Source: CBDBBY01 sp965205055
Lineage (GTDB): Bacteria; Pseudomonadota; Alphaproteobacteria; Rhodobacterales; Rhodobacteraceae
Reading direction: 5' to 3'
Length of the DNA stretch: 64,000 nucleotides
Assembly (NCBI GenBank): GCA_965205055.1
Contig: OZ242030.1
Location: 3,224,001 to 3,288,000, forward strand
The translations under genes and the position numbers were made by a program. Position 1 is the stretch's first letter. The number at the start of each line of letters is the position of its first letter. Below are positions 9,555 through 17,723 of the stretch, piece after piece. Below the pieces are notes generated by a model that saw only the letters and a list, made by a program, of their open reading frames with translations, was not told where the DNA came from and made no database searches.

Positions 9555-10376
9555 ATGACCCCGCAGGAGCTCCGAATCCTGGCAAACCAAATTCGCCGCC
9601 GCGACCTTCGCGCCGTGTTCGAGGCAGGCGCCGGACACATCGGCGGAGAGATGTCGGTCATCGACCTGCTGACCGCCCTCTATTTCAGCGTTTTGCGCGT
9701 GGATCCGAAATCGCCGCTTGATCCCAATCGCGATCGCCTCGTTCTCAGCAAAGGCCACACGGCATTGGCGCTTTACATCGTTCTTGCGGAGAAGGGGTTC
9801 ATCCCGAAGGACGAGATTTCAACGTTCTTGAAACCGCATTCGCGGCTCGGTGGACACCCGAACCGGGTTTACGTTCCAGGGATCGAGACCAACACGGGCC
9901 CGCTTGGACACGGGCTGCCGGTGGCCGTCGGAATGGCGAAGGCCGCCAAACTCGGCGGCGACCGATGGCGGACCTTCGTCATCGCCGGAGATGGCGAGAT
10001 GCAGGAAGGATCGAATTGGGAAGCGATCATGGCCGCCGCCCAGCTTCAACTCGAAAACCTGACCCTGATTATCGACCACAACCGTCTGCAGCAAGGCGCT
10101 CGACTCGCGGACACAAACGACCTCGCGCCGTTCAGACCGAAGCTTGAAGCTTTCGGATGGTCCGTTCAGGAAATCGACGGCCACCACATGGAACAGATCT
10201 GCGAAGCTCTCGCGCCGTCCGCTGCGGGGCGGAGCAAGCCCAAGTGCATCGTGGCCCACACCAACAAGGGTCAGGGGATTTCCTACATGACCGACAATGT
10301 CGCTTGGCACCACAAGGTCCCGAACGAAGATCAGTTCAATCAGGGCATGGCCGAACTCGAGGAGGCTCCGGCTTGA
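9555..10376 (+). CDS. Transketolase-like protein, N-terminal (thiamine-diphosphate pyrophosphate-binding) subunit
   Basis: These 273 residues match the first third of transketolase as a separate subunit: HIGGEMSVIDLLTALYF, SKGHTALALYIVLAEKG, GPLGHGLPVAVGMAKA and the ThDP-magnesium motif beginning GDGEMQEGSNWE near residue 138. Its partner follows with a 4-base stop/start overlap. Split transketolases act on ketose phosphates; the family includes ordinary transketolases and the apulose-4-phosphate transketolase of D-apiose catabolism. With a kinase, an SDR and an ABC importer around it, a catabolic role on an imported sugar is likely. The operator at 9532-9545 suggests substrate induction through SorC. 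Confidence 0.88.
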   Translation: MTPQELRILANQIRRRDLRAVFEAGAGHIGGEMSVIDLLTALYFSVLRVDPKSPLDPNRDRLVLSKGHTALALYIVLAEKGFIPKDEISTFLKPHSRLGGHPNRVYVPGIETNTGPLGHGLPVAVGMAKAAKLGGDRWRTFVIAGDGEMQEGSNWEAIMAAAQLQLENLTLIIDHNRLQQGARLADTNDLAPFRPKLEAFGWSVQEIDGHHMEQICEALAPSAAGRSKPKCIVAHTNKGQGISYMTDNVAWHHKVPNEDQFNQGMAELEEAPA

Positions 10377-11332
10377 GCTTGCCGTTTGACGCCGCCGAGC
10401 TCCACGACTGCCGCGACGCCTTCGTCGCGACGCTCGAGGATCTTGGAGAGACGGAAAATGAGATTGTCGCTGTCTGCAATGATTCCGTGGGCTCTACGAA
10501 ACTCGGCGGATTTCAGAAGAAGTTTCCCGAGCGGCTGATCAACGTCGGAATCGCGGAACAGAACATGGTTGGAGTCGGCGCAGGCCTCGCCAATGGCGGC
10601 ATGATTCCTTTTGTTTGCGCCGCCTCGCCATTCCTGACGGGTCGCGCCTTGGAGCAAATAAAAGCAGACGTCGCCTATTCGGAGACCAACGTAAAATTGG
10701 TCGGAGTCAGTTCGGGCCTAGCATACGGAGAACTCGGGGCCACCCACCATTCGATCGAGGATTTTGCTTGGGTTCGGGCGCTGCCCAACGTGCCGGTGAT
10801 CGCTCCGGCGGACAGGATCGAAACCGCCGCCGCGGTCAAATGGGCGGCCGGGTTTGACGGCCCGTGCTTTTTGCGACTTAGCCGAGTCGGCGTTCCCGAT
10901 CTCCTGCCCGAGAACCACGCATTCGAACTCGGGAAGGCCAACCTCCTCAGGGACGATAGCGGCTTGTGCATCATTGCCAACGGGGTGCTGACGCATCGCG
11001 CTTTGATCGCGGCCGAATTGCTGGCGCGAGACGGCGTCTCGGCGCGCGTGCTCAATATGGCCTGCGTCCGGCCGATCGACGCCGACGCCATCGTCGACGC
11101 AGCCGAAGAAACCGGAGCCATTCTGACTTGCGAAGAGCATACGATTTACGGGGGTCTCGGCAGCGCTGTCGCCGAGGTTGTCGTTGATCGGAAGCCGGTG
11201 CCGATGAAACGCTTGGGCGTCCCGGGCATCTTCGCGCCCACGGGTTCCGCCAATTTCCTGCTGGACGAGTTCGGCATGTCGCCGGAGGGGATCGCCAGCA
11301 GCGCGAAGGACCTAATGCTGCGGAAGGAATGA
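10373..11332 (+). CDS. Transketolase-like protein, C-terminal (pyrimidine-binding) subunit
   Basis: This 319-residue subunit carries the central and C-terminal transketolase domains. INVGIAEQNMVGVGAGLA holds the catalytic Glu that activates thiamine diphosphate; THHSIEDFAWVRALPNVPV and LTCEEHTIYGGLGSAVAEV follow. I place the start at TTG 10373, which overlaps the upstream TGA (TTGA), because GGAGG lies about 8 bases before it and the family sequence starts there. The open frame upstream to 10157 is antiparallel in sense to the first subunit and not family-like. The translational overlap suggests coupled, equimolar synthesis of the two subunits. Confidence 0.88.
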   Translation: MSLPFDAAELHDCRDAFVATLEDLGETENEIVAVCNDSVGSTKLGGFQKKFPERLINVGIAEQNMVGVGAGLANGGMIPFVCAASPFLTGRALEQIKADVAYSETNVKLVGVSSGLAYGELGATHHSIEDFAWVRALPNVPVIAPADRIETAAAVKWAAGFDGPCFLRLSRVGVPDLLPENHAFELGKANLLRDDSGLCIIANGVLTHRALIAAELLARDGVSARVLNMACVRPIDADAIVDAAEETGAILTCEEHTIYGGLGSAVAEVVVDRKPVPMKRLGVPGIFAPTGSANFLLDEFGMSPEGIASSAKDLMLRKE

Positions 11333-11335
11333 GCG

Positions 11336-12796
11336 ATGGCGCGTCGGGCGATCCTGGCGATCGATGAAGGCACAACGAATTCCAAAGCGATTCTGGTCGC
11401 CGAGTCCGGCGAAATCATCTCCAGCGGTTCCGCGCCGGTGCCGACCGAGCATCCCAAGGCGGGATGGGTTCAGCAGGACGCGAATGAAATCTGGACGGCA
11501 ACCCAGAAAGCCATCGCGAACTGTCTGAAAGATGCAGCCGACGTCGATGTCGCCGCTCTGGGCATTTCCAACCAGCGGGAGTCCGTCCTTGCTTGGGACC
11601 GCGACACAGGGGAGCCGCTCGGTCCAGTGATCACGTGGCAATGCCGCCGCACGGCTGATGCTTGCGAAAAACTGGTAGAGGCGGGCAAAGAAGAGGATGT
11701 GATCGCCCGAACCGGATTGCCGCTGGATCCGATGTTTCCGCCGACCAAGGCGGCATGGCTTCTGAAAAATGCCGATCAACGCACCGACCGAATCTGTTTG
11801 GGCACAGTCGACAGCTGGCTGATTTGGAAACTTTCCGGCGGAGTCCATGCAACAGATCGATCCAATGCCGCGCGCACGCAACTTTTCAATTTGAACGCCG
11901 GTCGATGGGACTTGCATCTTTGCGAACTATTCGGCGTCCCGATGGAAATATTGCCCGATGTTCATGATTCATCGCATGCATTTGGCAAGACCAAGGGAAC
12001 GAAAGTGCTGCCGGACGGCGTTCCGATCGCAGCTGCGATCGGCGATTCCCACGGCGCGCTATTTGGCCACGGAGCTTTCGCTCCCGGCGACGGCAAAGTG
12101 ACTTTCGGCACAGGCTCATCGGTCATGACAACCATCTCCGAGTTCATTGAACCGCCAAATGGCATTACAACGACGATTGCATGGTCTCTGAACGGCTCAT
12201 CGACGTTCGCCTTCGAGGGCAACATTCTGGTCAGCGCATCGATTCTGCCCTGGACCGCTGAGATGCTCGGGCTGAAAGGTGTCGCCGAGATGCTTGAATT
12301 GGCGAAAAGCGTCGAGAATTCTAAAGGGGTCTGCCTTGTTCCAGCCCATGTCGGGCTCGGGTCGCCCCACTGGGATTCGCGCGCGCAGGGCCTGATCAGC
12401 GGCCTTTCCTTCAGCACCGAGCCGGCTCATATCGCGAGAGCGGCAACCGACAGCATTGCTCTACAAGTTCTGGATATCTATGAAATCATGTCCGAGGCCG
12501 CAGGCAGCTTGGGACGGATGTTCGTCGACGGCGGTCCCAGCGGAAACGCTTTCCTGATGCAGATCGTCGCGAACCTGCTGAATCGCCCGATAGAACCTGG
12601 AAAAGATACAGAGCTTTCCGCTCTCGGGGCCGCCTACCTCGCAGGATTGGCGACCGGCTTCTGGTCCGGCACCGACGAAGTCGCATGCCTTCCTTCTCAT
12701 AAAACCGAAATCATCCCGCAATCGGATGCGGGCGACAGAAACGCAACCATCAACAACTGGAGAAAGTCCATTGCCCGCGCCACCCTGCGGGTATAG
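11336..12796 (+). CDS. FGGY-family carbohydrate kinase (glycerol-kinase-like)
   Basis: The 486-residue protein opens with the phosphate-binding strand AILAIDEGTTNSKAIL and has GISNQRESVLAWDRDTG plus TWQCRRT as in glycerol kinase. GDSHGALFGHG and GTGSSVMTT form the second phosphate motif, and MFVDGGPSGNAFLMQI with LSALGAAYLAGLATGFW forms the adenosine site. FGGY kinases phosphorylate polyols or ketoses. Three bases separate it from the transketolase subunit, so it is co-transcribed. The order SDR, kinase, transketolase would suit polyol to ketose to ketose phosphate to a C2 transfer. The closest pattern known to me is D-apiose/apulose degradation, but no isomerase is present here. Exact substrate unknown. 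Confidence 0.87.
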   Translation: MARRAILAIDEGTTNSKAILVAESGEIISSGSAPVPTEHPKAGWVQQDANEIWTATQKAIANCLKDAADVDVAALGISNQRESVLAWDRDTGEPLGPVITWQCRRTADACEKLVEAGKEEDVIARTGLPLDPMFPPTKAAWLLKNADQRTDRICLGTVDSWLIWKLSGGVHATDRSNAARTQLFNLNAGRWDLHLCELFGVPMEILPDVHDSSHAFGKTKGTKVLPDGVPIAAAIGDSHGALFGHGAFAPGDGKVTFGTGSSVMTTISEFIEPPNGITTTIAWSLNGSSTFAFEGNILVSASILPWTAEMLGLKGVAEMLELAKSVENSKGVCLVPAHVGLGSPHWDSRAQGLISGLSFSTEPAHIARAATDSIALQVLDIYEIMSEAAGSLGRMFVDGGPSGNAFLMQIVANLLNRPIEPGKDTELSALGAAYLAGLATGFWSGTDEVACLPSHKTEIIPQSDAGDRNATINNWRKSIARATLRV

Positions 12797-12810
12797 TGAA
12801 TAAATATTCA
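12771..12810 (+). promoter_or_regulatory. sorC promoter with perfect operator palindrome TGAATAAATATTCA
   Basis: TTGCCC at 12771-12776 and TATAGT at 12792-12797 (15-base spacer) lie in the last codons of the kinase gene. They are followed at 12797-12810 by TGAATAAATATTCA, a palindrome with five-base arms and AAAT centre. The layout would give the regulator its own, self-controlled promoter in addition to read-through from the operon. Confidence 0.5.
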
Positions 12811-12839
12811 TTGTTCTGTCCCTGATAGGAACCCGCCTG

Positions 12840-13799
12840 ATGTCGCGCTTGAATGAGCTTCGGTTGATCGCCCGGGTCGCTCAGATGTATCACGTGGAAC
12901 GGCAGCGGCAGGCTGATATCGCTTCGCACCTGAGGATTTCGCAGGCAACGGTTTCCCGCATGCTGAAGCGGGCGCAAGAAGAAGAGATTGTCCGGACAAC
13001 CGTCGTCTCTCCCTCGGGGACTTTCGGAGAACTAGAGGCAGAGCTTAGAAGCAATTACTGTCTATCTGAGGCGATAGTGGTCGAATGTTCCGAAGACCGC
13101 GACGGTTTCATCATGGCCCGCATCGGCGAGGCGGCTGCCCACTATGTTGAGGCCACCCTTCAGACCAACGAGATCATAGGAGTTTCCAGCTGGTCGGAGA
13201 CGATCCTGAAAATGGTCGACAACATCCACCCGATGAAAAACGGAAAGGCGAAGTACGTCGTCCAAACACTGGGAGGAATTGGCGATCCAACAGTTCAGAT
13301 CCACGCCAACCAACTGACTACCAGGTTGGCTCGACTCACCGGGGCCGAAGCACATCTGCTGAATGCGCCGGGCGTCGCCCAATCGCCTGAAGCCAAGCTT
13401 GTCCTGCTTGAAGATACCTACATGCGAGAAACTGTTGACCTTTTTGAAAAAATTTCGCTTTTGATCGTGGGCATCGGACCGATGGAACCGTCGGGCATGC
13501 TTGCACGCAGCGGCAACATCTTTTCATCGCGGGAACTCGCGGAAGTTGAAAAGGCGGGCGGAATTGGGAACATCAGCCTCCGATTCTTCGACGCGAACGG
13601 CGGCTTCGTCAAAACTTCTTTGGATGAACGCGTCATCGGCATGACCTTGGAAGAGCACGCCAAGGTGGACCGTGTCATCGCCCTAGCGGGCGGGCAATCG
13701 AAAACCGATGCGATTCGCGGAGCCCTCCGAACGGGCATCATTGACCTTTTAATCACCGACAAATTCACCGCTAGCCGCCTCGCAAGATCCGAAATCTAG
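12840..13799 (+). CDS. SorC/DeoR-type sugar-binding transcriptional regulator
   Basis: The 319-residue protein has an N-terminal helix-turn-helix (RQADIASHLRISQATVSRML, about residues 20-40). A long sugar-phosphate-sensing domain follows, with DRVIALAGGQSKTDAIRGAL and GIIDLLITDKFTA near the C-terminus, characteristic of the SorC family. Such regulators bind a phosphorylated sugar of the pathway they control. It is the last gene of the rightward operon, and palindromic 14-mers sit before itself, before the transketolase gene and, less perfectly, before the transporter. The stop codon TAG is part of the CTAG that borders the MITE-like element, so the insertion may have set or altered the C-terminus by a few residues. 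Confidence 0.9.
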   Translation: MSRLNELRLIARVAQMYHVERQRQADIASHLRISQATVSRMLKRAQEEEIVRTTVVSPSGTFGELEAELRSNYCLSEAIVVECSEDRDGFIMARIGEAAAHYVEATLQTNEIIGVSSWSETILKMVDNIHPMKNGKAKYVVQTLGGIGDPTVQIHANQLTTRLARLTGAEAHLLNAPGVAQSPEAKLVLLEDTYMRETVDLFEKISLLIVGIGPMEPSGMLARSGNIFSSRELAEVEKAGGIGNISLRFFDANGGFVKTSLDERVIGMTLEEHAKVDRVIALAGGQSKTDAIRGALRTGIIDLLITDKFTASRLARSEI

Positions 13800-13953
13800 G
13801 AGCGTGTCCGAGTATTCGTGGCATCGCCAATATAAGTAGATACATTGATGTTGTGTAGCACAACATATGGATATTTCATCGATAATTTTCTAGATGCTGT
13901 ACAGAAAATTTCCGTCAAATTCAGCGGCGGCTATTTCTCGGACACGCTCCTAG
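13796..13953. mobile_element. MITE-like element with 14-bp perfect terminal inverted repeats
   Basis: GGAGCGTGTCCGAG at 13799-13812 is the exact reverse complement of 13937-13950. The ends are bordered by CTAG on both sides (13796-13799 and 13950-13953), readable as a CTAG or a TA target duplication; because both are palindromes the border is ambiguous. The roughly 150-base AT-rich interior has no ORF and holds a small inverted repeat (TTGTG-TAG-CACAA). TIRs of this kind and target choice are typical of IS5-family MITEs; the family assignment is inference. No second copy was seen in the window, though an IS5-type transposase remnant lies at 44.7-45.05 kb. Confidence 0.75.
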
Positions 13954-14302
13954 GCTCCGTTCCAGCGAATTTTGCGCGCCGAAAGCCATGTCTCCAATAA
14001 ACGCAAATCACTTGAAGATAAGAGCGAAAGCGCTTGACCGGCGTCCGGAATCGAACATGTGAAAACCCGTGTCACAGGGGGCGTCCGCAAACGAATTTGA
14101 GCAACTTCGCCGACCGTTCGAAACATGCAAGAAAACAGCGCCAAGTCATTATCGTCACAGCAATTGAAAGCTCGCCGATATCTTGAACGCCCTGGGCAGA
14201 TCGCGCCATTAGCGGGTGACCCAAACCATCCGGTCGATGCGAACCTTACATTCGGAACATTGTTCGCTTATATGTTGCGGACAACTTGCCTCGGAATTCT
14301 TA
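13954..14302. other. Intergenic region before fxsA, no gene recognised
   Basis: About 350 bases between the MITE and fxsA. Open frames on either strand (for example 13950-14144 minus) are short and unlike any family I know. In related genomes a Tim44-like gene often lies divergent from fxsA; no trace of it is seen here. An fxsA promoter should lie in this stretch, but no convincing -35/-10 pair was picked. Confidence 0.4.
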
Positions 14303-14752
14303 ATGAAACTGTTTCTTCTGTTCGTGTGCGTTCCGCTCATCGAAATTGGGCTTTTCGTACAAGTTGGAGGATTCATCGGCCTTTGGCCCACGCTGATCAT
14401 CGTCGTCTTGACTGCCGCTCTCGGAGCCTTGCTGCTGCGAATACAGGCTCAAGGAGTTATCTACAGCCTCAGAATTGCGGCCGAGCAAGGATTGGACCCG
14501 ACGCCAAATCTCGTGCACGGGATTCTGGTGTTCGTCTCGGCGCTGCTCCTTTTGACCCCGGGATTCTTCACCGACGCCGTAGGTCTCTCGCTGATGTCGC
14601 CGCATGTGAGGGAATGGGTGATCCGCTGGTGCGGAAAGCAATTCGCAAGCCAAGCCTATTCCGTGATGTCGGCAAGAGCCTCGAAAGGCCCGCGCCCGGT
14701 CGAGACAATCGAGGGCCAAGCGGAAGATATTGATCCCGACAACCGACTTTGA
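14303..14752 (+). CDS. fxsA: FxsA family membrane protein
   Basis: The 149-residue protein starts MKLFLLFVCVPLIEIGLFV, continues with GGFIGLWPTLIIVVLTAALGALLLR and has LLLTPGFFTDAVGLSL in a third membrane region, which is the FxsA pattern. FxsA is an inner-membrane protein named for relieving F exclusion of phage T7; its cellular role is unclear. I chose ATG 14303 because the upstream frame adds 29 non-conserved residues. In Rhodobacterales-like genomes fxsA is beside secB in the same orientation; here secB is 19.5 kb away. Confidence 0.9.
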   Translation: MKLFLLFVCVPLIEIGLFVQVGGFIGLWPTLIIVVLTAALGALLLRIQAQGVIYSLRIAAEQGLDPTPNLVHGILVFVSALLLLTPGFFTDAVGLSLMSPHVREWVIRWCGKQFASQAYSVMSARASKGPRPVETIEGQAEDIDPDNRL

Positions 14753-14755
14753 AGC

Positions 14756-14802
14756 GGCCTCGGCCTCCTTCCGGGAGAACTGATCAGATCGCGGCCGAGG
14801 CC
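14756..14802. terminator. Inverted repeat after fxsA, possible terminator
   Basis: GGCCTCGGCC at 14756-14765 and GGCCGAGGCC at 14793-14802 can form a 10-bp GC stem with a 27-base loop, starting 4 bases after the fxsA stop. There is no T-run, so intrinsic termination is uncertain. TGATCAGATCG occurs twice nearby (14781 and about 14813). Confidence 0.35.
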
Positions 14803-14815
14803 TGATCTTCCTTGA

Positions 14816-15480
14816 TCAGATCGCTTGCCCTCCCGCCAGTCGCGATCGCCGCCGCATTCCGTTGCCCGAAGTGATTGTCGCCATTATCGAGCAGCCGTCC
14901 ACGTGCACTCCTGCCAGACCGCGAAGCTTTCGTCTGCGGACGCCTCGGAAGCCTGCCCCACTTTGCACGCGCCGACCGGATGGAAAATCCGCTGTTGCTT
15001 TACTCCTCGCCCAAGCACGAAGATCCTTGTCCGACGCACGCAGCCTGCGCGCTGCGGTTCGGCGCACGATCCTTGCTCCAACTGATCCTGCCTCCGCTTT
15101 CAGGCTGCAGGATGCAAACTGAAGTCGTGAAGCTCGGAAACGGATCCAAGCTTTCGCCCGGCTTGTCGGCAGACTGCGGTTGAATATGGAATTCGGTGCC
15201 GGGAGCGGCGGCATGTTCGCCAGTGCGGAGGAATCCGGTCGCGGAATTCATGGCCATAGTCAATGGATCCGTCCGGAACAACGGGCATTCCTACGCGAAA
15301 CCGCTCGCTCGCCCTCGAATAAAATTCAAAGCGCATCGGCATGCCGCAGCGGACTCCTTTCCTCGTCGTTTGCTGGAAGTAGCTGATGCCTTTCTGGTCG
15401 GCGCCATTGCGATTTTCATTGAATCGACAGCCTTCGCCTCGCCGGACGCAGGCCGGGAATTGACCCTTCGAAACCGCGGC
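14816..15480 (-). pseudogene. GMC-family FAD oxidoreductase remnant (C-terminal half, several frameshifts)
   Basis: Pieces in different minus-strand frames line up with the GMC oxidoreductase C-terminal half. NGADQKGISYFQQTTRKG is near 15400-15345. FHIQPQSADKPGESLDPFPS and TTSVCILQPESGGRISWSK lie around 15200-15060. VDGCSIMATITSGN, the conserved dinucleotide-region end near the active-site loop, is at about 14885. No single frame spans them and the N-terminal FAD-binding domain is missing. It lies just downstream of the AcnX pair on the same strand, so it may once have belonged to that pathway. Boundaries are approximate. Confidence 0.7.
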
Positions 15481-15565
15481 GGTTCCAGAATTTCAGCAGG
15501 CGCGCATCAAGCTGCCTGCGACGTAGGGCCTTCGCGTGTTGACGCCACGGGCATCCGTCAAACGG

Positions 15566-15973
15566 TCACATTTGAACAAAGCTGCCGTCAGGCAGAATCC
15601 GCAAATCTCCGTTCCGGATGCCCGCAACCTGCGCTGCATTCGACAAAAACAACGGACAACGCGTCCCATAGAGCTTGTTTGCCACAACCAGAGCCGTCAG
15701 GACGTTCATGCAAGCCCTTTCAAGAACAATGCCGGCAGGGGCCTGGCCGCGCTTGATCAGGGTCGCAAGGCTGCCCGGCGTCCCGCCCGAGCCGCGGATC
15801 ATCGGCGCAAGCAACACCCGCCCGGCGACATTTTCCCCGGCCTGAGGATGGGTCCGGTCCAAGATCCTTCCGGAATACTGATCCACGCCGCCCCAAATAC
15901 TGATCGGATCGTCAAGCTTCAAAACCGGCGCCGTCACCGCGGCCGGAAAGACAGGCACGAAACGGCTGCTCAT
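15566..15973 (-). CDS. AcnX-type dehydratase small subunit (DUF126 swivel domain)
   Basis: The 135-residue protein contains GGVDQYSGRILDRTHPQAGE, AGRVLLAPMIRGSGGTPGSL and an ILV-rich strand before CPLFLSNAA, the pattern of the aconitase-X swivel domain (DUF126). Its ATG at 15973 overlaps the stop of the large subunit (ATGA), so the two are translationally coupled. In bacteria two-subunit AcnX proteins act as cis-3-hydroxy-L-proline dehydratases; archaeal relatives are mevalonate-5-phosphate dehydratases. The open frame upstream to 16144 overlaps the large-subunit gene and is not real. Confidence 0.85.
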   Translation of the reverse strand: MSSRFVPVFPAAVTAPVLKLDDPISIWGGVDQYSGRILDRTHPQAGENVAGRVLLAPMIRGSGGTPGSLATLIKRGQAPAGIVLERACMNVLTALVVANKLYGTRCPLFLSNAAQVAGIRNGDLRILPDGSFVQM

Positions 15974-17232
15974 GCCAGAGCCAGCCTCGCGTCGGTCCAG
16001 ACCCGCCCGCTCACCGCGCTTTCGACGCATTCGCGCAAGCTTGCGATGCGACATTTCACGTCCAATTCGCCCGGGGCGTAGTAAGAGAACTTTCCCGAGT
16101 TGGTCATCACATTTCCGTACAGTCCGCGCGTTCCGGGACGCCAATAAAGACAGGTATCCGTTACCAGGGTCGCACCGGCATCTTCCAATATTCCTGCCAA
16201 CCCGCGTTCTGCGGCGACGCCGTGCACAAAGCGGTTCATCTGCATGAAAAAGCCCACTCCATCAGCCACTTTCCGCCCTTCGAGCAGTCTGGCGGCCTGC
16301 TCAACTTCGTATAGCGACGCATGCGGCGTGCCGAGCGCGACCGCATCCACAGGTCCGTCGTGGAACTGTGTCAGTTCCTGGCGGGCCCTGGACAGGTCTT
16401 GAATGCCGATCCGGTCTTTCGGGCAATCCTTTCCGCTGGTTGCGGCCTCAAGGGACGGCGCTTCGGGAGTCAGCCCGACGGCGTGAAACAGCGCCACCCC
16501 GCCGGCGGACGCTCCGCTGGCGCAGACGGAGCGCAGGTTCTCGGCCCGCGCCGTCCGCGGCAAGCCTGTCAGTGCGGGAATATCGGCGCCGGCCTTGCGT
16601 CCCATCACATGACCGATCAGTTGAAAGGCCAGATCATCGGTCGCCAGATCATCGGGCAGGCCATCCACGCAAAGAACGCGGGTGGCGCTCCGGTTTTTCG
16701 CCAAGTGCAGCCCGCACATCGGCACGCGGCCGAGCAGCGCCGCGGCGAGATCGGCATAATCGCCGTATTTGGCTGTTCGCGCCCCGATGACGCTGTTGAA
16801 ATAGGACACCGCATTCGATTCTGAACAGACGATCTGAGCGCCGAACCTTGGCGACCCCGGCAACTGATAGGGCGCGCATGTCATGATCAGATTCACGCCG
16901 ATTTCCCGGTGCCGGTTCATCAGGTGTTTTGTATTGTGTTCTGCCTGCTTGCCCTCCGGCCCGGCACGCAGGTCCGGGTTGCGCCGGTCCCACCCCCCGA
17001 CATTGGCAAAGGTCGGAACCGCCACCCGGCCTCCGGCGTTCACGACGAAGTCCAGAAAATCCAAGTGACTCGGCGCGCCGGAAAAGGAGGTGTTTACATA
17101 GGCCGCCTCGATCCTGCCGAATCGTTCCGCACCCATCTGCGCGCCGATGCGCTCCAGCAGGTCCAGCGCGAACCGGGCCGCTTCGCCGTGATCGCCCGCC
17201 TTGATCCGCAGCTCCTCCCGGCTCAGCTCCAT
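15970..17232 (-). CDS. AcnX-type dehydratase large subunit (cis-3-hydroxyproline dehydratase-like)
   Basis: The 420-residue protein has AcnX catalytic-domain segments: YVNTSFSGAPSHLDFLDFVV near residue 45, TCAPYQLPGSPRFG near 117 with the conserved Cys, CSESNAVSYFNSVIGART near 132, CASGASAGGVALFHAVGLTP near 236, and a C-terminal MTNSGKFSYYAPGEL. Together with the small subunit it should dehydrate a small hydroxy acid; cis-3-hydroxy-L-proline is the best-known bacterial substrate. It follows the truncated SDR frame with a 10-base overlap and lies downstream of proVW on the same strand. That suggests an imported proline-like or betaine compound as source, which is inference. Confidence 0.85.
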   Translation of the reverse strand: MELSREELRIKAGDHGEAARFALDLLERIGAQMGAERFGRIEAAYVNTSFSGAPSHLDFLDFVVNAGGRVAVPTFANVGGWDRRNPDLRAGPEGKQAEHNTKHLMNRHREIGVNLIMTCAPYQLPGSPRFGAQIVCSESNAVSYFNSVIGARTAKYGDYADLAAALLGRVPMCGLHLAKNRSATRVLCVDGLPDDLATDDLAFQLIGHVMGRKAGADIPALTGLPRTARAENLRSVCASGASAGGVALFHAVGLTPEAPSLEAATSGKDCPKDRIGIQDLSRARQELTQFHDGPVDAVALGTPHASLYEVEQAARLLEGRKVADGVGFFMQMNRFVHGVAAERGLAGILEDAGATLVTDTCLYWRPGTRGLYGNVMTNSGKFSYYAPGELDVKCRIASLRECVESAVSGRVWTDARLALA

Positions 17233-17699
17233 GAGCGCCAGCCCTTGCGCAACCGGGATCCGAACCCGACCGGCATCTCAGGCCAAGCCGCCGAGCAGCA
17301 CGGAAAGACCCCGCTCATGTTCATGTCGGAGAGCTGCCCGCAATCCTCCGCGGCGGCGCCTTCAACTGACCTGGCAAGCTGAACGCCCGCATTGTTGATC
17401 AGAACATCCATACGGCCCCATAGTTGCGTAGCTCGGTTGGACAGGCTTTCAATGTCTTGCGCGGATACAAGATCCGCCTTTTGCCGGCAAAGCCGGCCGC
17501 GCGCCGCAAGATCGTTTTCGGGCGCGCCAGTCCGCGACACGGCCAGGACTTCTGCGCCTTCAGTCGGCAGAGCTTGAGCCATTGCCCTGCCGACGCCGCG
17601 GCTTGCACCGGTTGCAACCGCTCCTTTTCCTTTGAGCCGAGGCCTTTCATCTTCTTTGAAACCGCGTCCTCCGGCAATTGAATGGGCTTGCAAGACCAT
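17223..17699 (-). pseudogene. SDR oxidoreductase fragment lacking the catalytic half
   Basis: The 158-residue frame has GAVATGASRGVGRAMAQAL and VLINNAGV, the NAD-binding and NAG motifs of an SDR. After about residue 140 it runs into sequence unlike the family and stops inside the start of the AcnX gene. The catalytic Ser and YxxxK are absent, so it cannot be an active dehydrogenase. A deletion apparently joined the SDR N-terminal half to the AcnX promoter-proximal region. Confidence 0.75.
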
Positions 17700-17723
17700 T
17701 GGCAGATCGTAGATGTTCCGGCG

